Shown here piece by piece: positions 6,573 through 14,200 of a DNA stretch of 19,697 nt. A program made the translations under genes and the position numbers. Where the stretch lies: the NCBI GenBank assembly GCA_047614245.1, contig JBLHIC010000044.1:1-19697 (forward strand), written 5' to 3'. The stretch comes from Ulvibacter sp047614245. GTDB lineage: Bacteria; Bacteroidota; Bacteroidia; Flavobacteriales; Flavobacteriaceae. How positions within the stretch are numbered: the first letter of the stretch is position 1; each line of letters starts with the position of its first letter. The notes under the pieces are model-generated. The model did not search any database. It saw nothing but the letters and a program-made list of their open reading frames with translations, and was not told the DNA's origin.

Positions 6573-7242
6573 TTTACTGTTCGTCTCAACCTCGTTATGG
6601 GCACAAGATGAAAAAACTTCGGAAGCAGATACTATTTCCATCCCTACCAAGTATGGCCTGAGAGTTGGTGCCGATCTCGCAAAACCAATCCGATCGCTTT
6701 TAGAGGACGGCTATACTGGCTTTGAAGTGATGGCTGATTTTCGAATTTCAAAAAAATACTATGTCGCAGCAGAAATAGGTAATGAGAAAAAAGATCGATT
6801 AGAAAGTAATCTCAGCTCCACAACATCGGGAAGCTATATTAAAATTGGCGCGGACTATAATGCCTACAACAACTGGTTTGGAGTAAATAATGCTATATAT
6901 TTCGGATTCCGTTACGGGATATCTACTTTTAAGCAGGAATTACTATCATACCAAATATATGATACAAATCAGACCTTCCCTCCTACAACAATCACAGAAC
7001 CTATTGAGTTCTCTGGACTGACAGCCAATTGGGCAGAGCTTATTTTTGGAATAAAGACTGAAGTCTTACCTAATTTATATCTCTGTATCAACCTTCAGCT
7101 CAAAAGAAAGCTTGCTGAAGACATACCTGAAAATTTTAATAATCTCTTCATCCCTGGCTTCAACCGAACCTACGATTTTAGCGAGTTTGGTGCCGGTTAT
7201 GGGTATACTATTTCTTATTTGATACCATTGTTCAAGAAGTAA
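6538..7242 (+). CDS. Predicted outer-membrane/periplasmic protein, DUF6048-like
   Basis: 234 residues. It starts with a signal peptide (MKLKHILLFCTSLLFVSTSLWA, cleavage probably near the AQDE). The rest has alternating short beta strands rich in Tyr, Gly and Asn, e.g. YGLRVGADLAKPIRSLLEDG, YYVAAEIGNE, GFRYGISTF, ending GAGYGYTISYLIPLFKK, which suggests a small outer-membrane beta-barrel. It matches the family I recall as DUF6048, always seen with rlmD and a DUF6452 lipoprotein in Flavobacteriia. The start ATG lies inside the lipoprotein gene, with a 35-nt overlap. Function is unknown; the barrel topology is inferred. It ends 68 nt from the convergent THUMP methyltransferase gene with no clear terminator between them. 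Confidence 0.85.
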   Translation: MKLKHILLFCTSLLFVSTSLWAQDEKTSEADTISIPTKYGLRVGADLAKPIRSLLEDGYTGFEVMADFRISKKYYVAAEIGNEKKDRLESNLSSTTSGSYIKIGADYNAYNNWFGVNNAIYFGFRYGISTFKQELLSYQIYDTNQTFPPTTITEPIEFSGLTANWAELIFGIKTEVLPNLYLCINLQLKRKLAEDIPENFNNLFIPGFNRTYDFSEFGAGYGYTISYLIPLFKK

Positions 7243-7310
7243 AATTCTGTACTCAAAAAACAAGCCATTTTATGATCAGATGAACTCCAATCATATATTA
7301 GACTACGCTA

Positions 7311-8465
7311 TTATTTCTTGGTTTTCTTGCTCCCCTCGTACATCTCGTAGCGAACAAAACGACTTTCCAATTTACCATTGAATACCTTGATTTTTCGTGA
7401 CGGGCGTAATCCTACCGTCTTTAAAGCCTCCATATTAGAAGTAATCATCCAAGCTTGAGAATTGGGATAACCGTGCTTTAGCGTGGTTCCTATACTTCCG
7501 TAGAATTTATCTATATCGTCCACAGAGATTCTTTCATCATACGGTGGATTGAACACCAGATACATTGGCCCTGCACTCTCTTTCTTACTTTCGAAGAAAT
7601 CTTGCTTTTCAAGACTGATAAACTCGCTTAAATTTGCGCTCTTAATATTTTCTTTCGCCTTCGAGAGGGCCTCACTGTCCGTGTCATACCCATAAATCTT
7701 ATAACGGAAATCTCGTATCTTTTTAAGCGCTGCGTTTTCAATAAGCTCATAAAGATCGACGTCAAAGTCCGGCCAAGTTTCAAAACCAAATTCTTCCCGA
7801 TTTAGATTTGCAGGAATTCTACAAGCAATCATCGCAGCTTCGGTTAAGATGGTTCCACTACCGCACATAGGGTCTAAAAAATCACACTGTCCATTCCAGC
7901 CAGAATGCATGATAAGTCCTGCAGCCAATACTTCACTTATCGGTGCGATGGTATTCGCAACCTTATAACCTCGTTTATGTAGTGACTCACCTGAACTATC
8001 TAGGGAAATAGTGCAGATATTTCGGTCAATATGCACGTTGATACGCAAGGTAGGATGATCCAAATCTACATCGGGCCTTCTTCCCTCTTTATCTCTAAAT
8101 CTGTCTACGACAGCATCCTTCGTTTTTAAAGCAATATACTGAGAATGTGTAAAGTAATCGGAAAATACTGTCGCATTCACAGCCAGACTGCCGTCTACGT
8201 CCATATAATCTTCCCACTTAATAGCATAAACCTTTTTGTAAAGATCCTCTTCTTTAAAAACATTGAAAGCCGTAATAGGTTTTAGAATTTTAATAGCTGT
8301 ACGGCAACACAGGTTCGCCTTGTACATAAAACCCTTGTCTCCTTTAAAAGAGACCATTCGTGTGCCTAGTTCAATATCTGAAGCACCCAGATGTCGTAAC
8401 TCTTGAGCAAGCAGCTCTTCCATGCCAAATAAGGTTTTGGCGACCATTTTAAAGTTGTTATCCAT
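7311..8465 (-). CDS. THUMP-domain class I SAM-dependent RNA methyltransferase (RlmL N-terminal-like)
   Basis: 384 residues. The THUMP RNA-binding domain covers roughly 45-155, followed by a UPF0020/RlmKL-type methyltransferase domain starting near LHKRGYK (162-168). SAM-binding DPMCGSGT is at 198-205, the acidic IYGYDTDSEAL loop at 257-267, and the catalytic NPPY at 306-309, the motif of N2-guanine (exocyclic amine) methyltransferases. The fold matches the N-terminal half of E. coli RlmL, which makes m2G2445 in 23S rRNA; the RlmK half is absent, as is usual in Bacteroidota. Substrate position is inferred, so no symbol is given. The C terminus is basic (GSKKTKK). The ATG at 8463-8465 matches the usual N terminus, although Met 7 is possible. 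It is convergent with the DUF6048-like gene and divergent from the next methyltransferase. Confidence 0.9.
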   Translation of the reverse strand: MDNNFKMVAKTLFGMEELLAQELRHLGASDIELGTRMVSFKGDKGFMYKANLCCRTAIKILKPITAFNVFKEEDLYKKVYAIKWEDYMDVDGSLAVNATVFSDYFTHSQYIALKTKDAVVDRFRDKEGRRPDVDLDHPTLRINVHIDRNICTISLDSSGESLHKRGYKVANTIAPISEVLAAGLIMHSGWNGQCDFLDPMCGSGTILTEAAMIACRIPANLNREEFGFETWPDFDVDLYELIENAALKKIRDFRYKIYGYDTDSEALSKAKENIKSANLSEFISLEKQDFFESKKESAGPMYLVFNPPYDERISVDDIDKFYGSIGTTLKHGYPNSQAWMITSNMEALKTVGLRPSRKIKVFNGKLESRFVRYEMYEGSKKTKK

Positions 8466-8585
8466 ATCTATTGCCCGCAGATGCCGAGAACTTTTGAATC
8501 AATGTAAGCCGTATTGAAAGATAAAAATCCATCCGTTTAATAAAAGAACAAAAATACAGTATTTTTACACCGCAAAATCTTGTAG

Positions 8586-9317
8586 ATGCAAAAAGAAACA
8601 GATAATTGGTTCGCTTCCTGGTTTGATACTCCATACTATCATATATTATATAAAGAAAGAGATGATAATGAGGCAGAATTTTTTATGAATTCCCTCACCT
8701 CTTTTTTAAAACTTCCAAAGAAAGCTGAAATATTAGACCTTGCCTGCGGAAAAGGACGCCATGCCATTTATCTAAACCAATTGGGATATGATGTTACTGG
8801 GATTGATCTATCTGCCGCCAGTATTGAATTTGCGAAGAAATTTGAAACAGACAAACTATATTTTGAAATACACGATATGTCTATTCCGTATCCCAAAGAG
8901 TTTGATGCTGTATTCAATTTATTCACAAGTTTTGGGTATTTTGAAGATGAAGAGGATAACTTAAAAACTATTAGAGCCATTCATAGCGAGCTGAAGCCAA
9001 ATGGGTTTGGGGTCATTGATTTTTTAAATGCTAGTTTTATTAAAGAAAACCTAGTTCCTTCAGAAACCAAGACCATTGAAGGCATTACTTTTTCTATCGA
9101 TCGGTATATAAAAGACGGATATATATTCAAAGACATAAAATTTACGGATAATAACCAAGATTATTTTTACACCGAGCGAGTAAAAGCAATTACGGTGGAC
9201 GATTTCAAGGTGTATTTTGAAAAGGCAGGTGTGCGCCTATTGCATTGCTTTGGGGATTATCATTTAAACAAATTTAATACTGAAACTTCTGAACGACTCA
9301 TACTAATATTTCATTAA
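8586..9317 (+). CDS. Class I SAM-dependent methyltransferase, substrate unknown
   Basis: 243 residues with a Methyltransf_25/11-type Rossmann fold: ILDLACGKGRHAIYL (49-63, SAM motif I), VTGIDLSAASIEFAKK (70-85, motif II acidic residue), FDAVFNLFTSFGYF (106-119), and KPNGFGVIDFLN. The N-terminal NWFASWFDTPYYHILY is typical of a subgroup of small-molecule methyltransferases common in Bacteroidota. The substrate cannot be told from sequence. The stop codon overlaps the start of the ZIP transporter gene by one base (TAATG, 9315-9319), so the two are probably co-translated, though they need not share a pathway. A possible promoter element TATTTTTAC lies about 20-30 nt upstream (8559-8567), one base from the TAnnTTTG consensus. 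Confidence 0.88.
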   Translation: MQKETDNWFASWFDTPYYHILYKERDDNEAEFFMNSLTSFLKLPKKAEILDLACGKGRHAIYLNQLGYDVTGIDLSAASIEFAKKFETDKLYFEIHDMSIPYPKEFDAVFNLFTSFGYFEDEEDNLKTIRAIHSELKPNGFGVIDFLNASFIKENLVPSETKTIEGITFSIDRYIKDGYIFKDIKFTDNNQDYFYTERVKAITVDDFKVYFEKAGVRLLHCFGDYHLNKFNTETSERLILIFH

Positions 9318-9985
9318 TGACGTATTTAATTCTCTTCGGTGCTGTATGTATAGGATATATCATTGCTTCATTGCTGAAAACCAAAGAAGTGAAGCAAATG
9401 TCGATCTATCTTGCATTTAGTGGTGCATTTTTATTGGCTGTTACTATTTTTGAGCTCCTTCCAGAAGTTTTCGTCAACCCTTCAAAAACCACTGGCATTT
9501 ATATTCTGGCTGGTATTTTGCTTCAAATCTGTTTAGAATTCTTTTCTAAAGGTGCCGAACATGGTCACGTACATCTTCATTTAAAAGATAAGAGCTTTCC
9601 TTGGTTGTTATTTATTAGTCTGTCTATTCATGCATTTTTAGAAGGATTTCCTATTTCCGAAGAAAACAATTTATTGATAGGAGTTGTAGTACATAAGATT
9701 CCTATTGCCATTATTCTATCTTTCTTTTTTATAAAGGCCGATTACAGCAAAACAAACACGTTGCTATTTCTGCTATTTTTCGCGATGATGTCACCTCTCG
9801 GGAATCTAATTGCTAATACGTATCCTAGCATAGATGCATACAAGACCGAGATTTCTGCTGTGGTTATCGGTATTTTTTTACATGTTTCTACTACCATCAT
9901 CTTCGAAAGTAGTAAAGATCATAAATTCAACTTGGCCAAATTAGTAACCATCGTAATAGCCTTCGTACTTGCTTATTTTCTGTAA
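9317..9985 (+). CDS. ZIP-family metal transporter
   Basis: 222 residues, nearly all hydrophobic, with about 7-8 predicted membrane helices. ZIP proteins bring divalent metals such as Zn2+ or Fe2+ into the cytoplasm. Supporting motifs are FLLAVTIFELLPE (38-50) and the two metal-site helices: SIHAFLEGFP (103-112, H105 and E109) and VVHKIP (124-129, H126), in place of the canonical HN..D/HE.PH. A His-rich cytoplasmic-type loop, HGHVHLH (82-88), precedes the first of these, as is common in the family. Full length and intact. The start overlaps the methyltransferase stop by one base, so expression is likely coupled. No metal-responsive site is visible upstream. Metal specificity is not predictable. 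Confidence 0.88.
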   Translation: MTYLILFGAVCIGYIIASLLKTKEVKQMSIYLAFSGAFLLAVTIFELLPEVFVNPSKTTGIYILAGILLQICLEFFSKGAEHGHVHLHLKDKSFPWLLFISLSIHAFLEGFPISEENNLLIGVVVHKIPIAIILSFFFIKADYSKTNTLLFLLFFAMMSPLGNLIANTYPSIDAYKTEISAVVIGIFLHVSTTIIFESSKDHKFNLAKLVTIVIAFVLAYFL

Positions 9986-10176
9986 CAAGTAGGTTTTGGG
10001 TGCTGGATTTTGGACTTTTGGATTGTTAGATTCTTAGATATCCATTCTTGATCAATCCTGTAGTTAAAGAGTTTTAAAAATTAATTCTTACCCAGCATCC
10101 AGCAAAGTCACTTAGAGTGAAATTCAAATTACGTCAGTATATTTAAATTTATTATCGAGAAGTCACTTCTCACTGA
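9986..10176. other. Spacer carrying repeat copy 1
   Basis: This is the non-coding gap between the ZIP gene and the end of trhA. Besides repeat copy 1 (10044-10163) it holds TGCTGGAT (10001-10008), which is the reverse complement of ATCCAGCA (10097-10104), and GAGAAGT-C-ACTTCTC at about 10157-10171. No T-run terminator is obvious for either neighbour. Confidence 0.5.
10044..10163 (+). repeat. Direct repeat copy 1 (non-coding, fold-back)
   Basis: About 120 bp that align with 11022-11142 in the same orientation, roughly 88% identical by eye with one single-base indel. The first 23 bases (ATTCTTGATCAATCCTGTAG...) are identical, as is most of the last 55. The 3' half contains AAATTCAAAT and ATTTAAATTT around an 11-nt loop (one mismatch) and ends ATCGAGAAGT. 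This copy has CACTTAGAGTG where copy 2 has CACTTCGAGTG, so it looks more decayed. Confidence 0.85.
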
Positions 10177-10803
10177 TTATATCACCTTCAGAAAAACAAA
10201 AAGATAATGCAGTATACTGCCAGCTAGTACAAAAAGATGCCAGATTACGTGACTGTACTTAATTCGGTCTAATACATAAAAAATGATCCCTACGGTATAG
10301 GCTATCCCGCCGCCGGCTAGCAGTAAGATACCGGTTAGATCAACTTTTTGAAGCAAGGCTTGAATATCGAAAACAATGAGCCATCCCATTAAGAGGTATA
10401 AGATCAAGGACACAATTTCAAATCTCCCTGTATAGAATACTTTTAGAAAAGTTCCAAGTATCGCAATGCCCCATACCACCCAAAATAATAACCATCCCAG
10501 GCTATCTTCTAAAACGATGAGTACCACAGGGGAATAAGTCCCAGCGATTAGTAAATAGATACTTATATGATCTAGTTTTCTAAAAAGCCGTTTCCTTTCT
10601 TCATTCTTCTCATAGTGGTAGATCGAAGAAACAAAATAGAGCAGTGAAAGCGAAACTCCATAGAGAATTAAAGCAATTAGACCTCTAGTAGTATCATATT
10701 TATGAAACGCCAATAATAAGGCAAATCCAACAAGACTTAATAGAAACCCTATGCCATGAGTGATGGCATTGTATACTTCTTCCTTATAGGATTGTTCTCT
10801 CAT
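10177..10803 (-). CDS. trhA: PAQR-family membrane homeostasis protein (hemolysin III-like)
   Basis: 208 residues, seven predicted membrane helices, matching bacterial hemolysin III/YqfA proteins, which belong to the PAQR superfamily with adiponectin receptors. These are predicted zinc-dependent membrane hydrolases; bacterial TrhA is linked to membrane fluidity and fatty-acid composition. Family motifs: EEVYNAITHGIG (8-19), SSIYHY (59-64, His 63), LDHISIYLLIAGTYSP (77-92), and the last-helix SHVIWHLFVLAGSILHY (184-200) with H185 and H189 as probable metal ligands together with H63. All are intact. The gene stands alone on the minus strand between two direct non-coding repeats. The ATG at 10801-10803 gives the normal N terminus. 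TATATCTTCAC about 25 nt upstream weakly resembles a -7 box. Confidence 0.93.
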   Translation of the reverse strand: MREQSYKEEVYNAITHGIGFLLSLVGFALLLAFHKYDTTRGLIALILYGVSLSLLYFVSSIYHYEKNEERKRLFRKLDHISIYLLIAGTYSPVVLIVLEDSLGWLLFWVVWGIAILGTFLKVFYTGRFEIVSLILYLLMGWLIVFDIQALLQKVDLTGILLLAGGGIAYTVGIIFYVLDRIKYSHVIWHLFVLAGSILHYLFVFLKVI

Positions 10804-11021
10804 TGATTAGGCGAGGTGAAGATATACTTTAATTAGCTATTGCCATATTGAATATAAAACGAGAAGTATCAATAAACCTTTCTTGCTGATAAGTGATGCG
10901 TTCTTAACTTCTCTATTTTTATTTTCTTCTTGAACTTCCAAGATTAGAGTTGACCGTTTTTTACATTTTGTATTTTACACTTCACCTAGAAAAAATGCCC
11001 TAAAGTCTCTTCTAGGGGACA

Positions 11022-11142
11022 ATTCTTGATCAATCCTGTAGTTACAGAGTTTCAAAGAATTAAGTTTCACCCAACTTCCAGCACAGTCACTTCGAGTGAA
11101 ATTCAAATTACGCCAGTATATTTGAATTTATTATCGAGAAGT
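11022..11142 (+). repeat. Direct repeat copy 2 (non-coding, fold-back, better preserved)
   Basis: Second copy of the ~120-bp element, 978 bp from copy 1 and in the same orientation. It contains TCACTTCGAGTGA, then a perfect 10-bp inverted repeat, AAATTCAAAT (11099-11108) and ATTTGAATTT (11120-11129), with an 11-nt loop, then ATCGAGAAGT. ACTTCGA and TCGAGAAGT on the outside extend the fold-back imperfectly. ACTTCGAG...TCGAGAAGT strings recur as dispersed repeats in flavobacterial genomes, as I recall. Confidence 0.85.
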
Positions 11143-11184
11143 AAGTTTCCACTTTTAACTTCACACTTCCTCTTTCTTTTATTG

Positions 11185-11225
11185 AAAAAAAAATCTCCAT
11201 CAAATTAATGATGGAGATTTTTTTT
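11185..11225 (-). terminator. Intrinsic terminator of the giant T9SS gene
   Basis: TCTCCATCA (11194-11202) pairs with TGATGGAGA (11209-11217) around AATTAA; the stem is extended by eight A:T pairs (A-run 11186-11193, T-run 11218-11225). On the minus strand the T-run follows the hairpin, about 26 nt past the stop codon at 11251. The symmetrical A/T tails mean it could act on both strands. Confidence 0.85.
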
Positions 11226-11250
11226 GAAATGAGTTTCTAGTTGGACCTTA

Positions 11251-14200
11251 TTAGTCCCTTTTTATCACTCGTTTGTTAACAGTTCCACTTTCAGTAGCGA
11301 TCTCTACAAAATAGACTGCAGCTTCCATAGCTGATAAATCTATTTGATAAATCGTTTGATTACTGAAGTCTACTTCAAAAACTACTCTACCTCGAATATC
11401 ATAGACCGTTGCTGAAGTCACAATTGTTTGTGTTGAAACAATAGTAACTAAGTTTTGCGTCGGATTAGGATAAATACTCACTGTTTCTAAAGAATCACCA
11501 TTTGTTCCCAAAGCCCCATCCGGAGTAAACTGAAGAGTAAATCGATTGTCGAAAATACCTTTCGAACTTACAAAAGTGTAATTCGTCTCATTAAGGTTAG
11601 TAACCGTGTTGAGTTGATTATCCACTAAGTAAGCTGTTTTGTCTCCCAAGTTCAACCCTTCCATGTTTTGAATAGAGATCTTGTACTCAATCGTTTCATC
11701 GATTAATGTTGCAAAACCCATTGGGATTCGCACATTTTCATCGAAAGCACTTCTTGCCTGAATCCCCAATTGATCACTTCCATCGACCAAGTGAGAATAC
11801 AAAGAAACATTGGTTGCTAATCGCTTAGTATCATAACCAATATCAATAGCATTGGTAGCCTCTTCCATAAAGCCAATTAAAGCATTACTATTTAGGTCAT
11901 AGCCACCACTCTGCACATTTAGCCAAATACGATCCAGATCTTGGTTACGAAGGGTTGTGTTACCAGCAGCTCTTCTCATGGAATTGTTAAAGGTAATATC
12001 TCCCATTGAAGTCACTTTTACTCCAAACCCTTGCGCAGTGGAGATAAACTCATTAGGCGTGGTTGTAGGGTCACTTCCTGAAGCCGTTCCTCCTGTTAAG
12101 TTATAGATAGAGATATCTTCCATCGTATAATTCAGTCCGTAAGGTCCAGGAGCACCAGCACCAATTGCTGTTACGTGTTCCCAGAAGTATACAGCATCCA
12201 CATTGGCATTGCCATTGATAAAATCGACTGCTGAAATCGCAGAAGCATATGGGTTGGCAACAACGTTTGGACTCGCATTTTGGTCGTCAGCAGGAGTTCC
12301 CCCTGTCATATTGTAACCAGCCGTATAGGTCACGATTCCATTATTCAAGGTTCCTGTATTGTAATCTAAGTTTAAGGCTCTAGGACCTCCAGTAATAGCA
12401 CGCACGACAAAATATCCTTCTCCTGGATTGATGGCTCCAGTGTGAACCGGCCAATCATCCCCTTCTTCATCTAGCCAGTTTCCTGCACCAGGCGAAGTTG
12501 CCGCAACGGCTGCATTCGGACTAAAGTTTTCAGTTAGGTGATTACGAACTATAAGAGCGTCAGTAAATACGTCTGCCCTAGTTTCCATAGACATTGGACT
12601 TCCAAGAAGCATAAAATCATACACTTCCAATATTGGTGTATCTACAAATACGTTAATGGAACCATTATTATTTACCACAGCAGCATCATCAACTTGTACA
12701 ACACTACCTGTGTGAGCTACTGCTACAACAGCACCAGCAAGAACATTAATGTCACTCCCTGAAGTAATTGCAGTATCAGCATTTACAAATAATGCACGTG
12801 AACCATTAACTTGTATTGAACAAGCTATAATAGAGCCAGTCAACCCTGTAGCATAATTACCATCAATTATCGCATAATCATCTGCACCTGGAGCTCCATT
12901 ATCCCAAAAAGAACCGTCCCAAGTCGTTGTAAGACCAGAACAAGTAGGAGTTAAGTTAACGTTCCATGCAAATACACCAGCGTCCCAAGTATCATCCCAT
13001 TGGATGTAGTATGTTTCATTTGCAAGTACATCGAAAGTAACTTGAGATGCATAATTATTTCCTGATCCTGTAGCGCAATCATCACCACTAGATGCTACTA
13101 CAGTTCCTCCACATGCGTCAAAAACTGCTAAAGTAGTATCACTACCTCCACCACAAGAATCAATATTTAGACTACCACCTGTAGTAGTAGTGTACTCAAA
13201 CCAAAGAAAATCATCTGGGGTACTACCACCACCACCACCCGGGTTGGCATTATTCACTTGAGAAGTATACGTGCCATCTGTAACAACAGTGGCTGATGCA
13301 CAATCCACACCACCAGCATCTAAAGGAGCAGTAGTATAAGACCATATTGGACATCCAGTAGCATCACCTCCTAAATTAGTAGGAACAACTTGCCAGTAAT
13401 ATGTAGTATTCCCTGAAATTCCAGAAATTCCTTGAGATTCCGTTGTTGGTGAAACTAATAAATTTAAAGCAAGAGGATCTGTACCAAAGTAGAAATCATA
13501 ATCAACAACAGTACCTCCAGTAGAAGGTGCTGTCCAGGTATGAGTTACAACTCCAGGTGCAATACCAGTAGCAGCATTAGCAGGAGTTGGGCTACTAGCA
13601 CAACCTGGTAATTCTGTTTGGTTCCAATTTAAACCAGCAGACCAGTTGCTTCTTAAAAATCCTCCAATTCCATCTGGACATACAGATCTTACTAAGAATC
13701 GATAGTCGTTTCCAAAAGTCAATCCAGTTAAGTTTGCTGTAGCAGTAGCTGGTGCTCCGTCTACAGACTCATCTGCAACATCACCAGCGGTAATATCTAA
13801 TAATTCGTATTCAAAAGTACTTGTGATCGGATTAGGATCATTCCAAGTAATTGTTGCATCTCCACCAGTAACGCCAGAAACAGCTAACATATTAGGAATT
13901 TGACAAGATGGAATTACATCACAAGCATTAACTTCTAGTGTATCAATAGACATATCACCTCGAAAATCACCAGTTCCGGTATGACTAAATTCAAGATAAA
14001 GGTCTCCTCCGGTATAAGCAGTTACATCAACACCCACTTGTAACCAATCCTCGCCTGTAGTAGTTTGAATTTGACCAGTCCAAGTAAAGATTTGTGTAAA
14101 AGGACCAGCTGGAGTTGCAGCAGCGCCAACAATTAATGTTCCCATACCACTACCATATGCGTGCATGTAAAATGTAAGCTCAGCTTGATCACCAGCATCA

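Larger units (their letters stand above)
10804..11250. other. Spacer with repeat copy 2 and terminator
   Basis: No gene is supported in these 447 bases. They hold the upstream region of trhA, an 8-bp inverted pair AGGTGAAG (10814-10821)/CTTCACCT (10980-10987), a weak hairpin CCTAGAA/TTCTAGG (10985-11016), repeat copy 2 (11022-11142), and the terminator at 11185-11225. Short open frames here are not coding by any sign I can see. Confidence 0.5.

Noticed and set aside
7243..7310. Terminator between the convergent DUF6048-like and THUMP genes
   Set aside because: Only a weak ATGAT/ATCAT pairing with no T-run was found; not enough to annotate.
10044..11142. Possible CRISPR array or IS ends from the repeated sequence
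   Set aside because: Only two ~120-bp copies with a whole gene between them, no short regular spacers, no transposase and no terminal inverted repeats with target duplications.
13951..13970. RGD tripeptide (residues 861-863) in the MAM-like module of the giant protein
   Set aside because: A three-residue motif is expected by chance in a protein this long; there is no reason to infer integrin binding in this organism.
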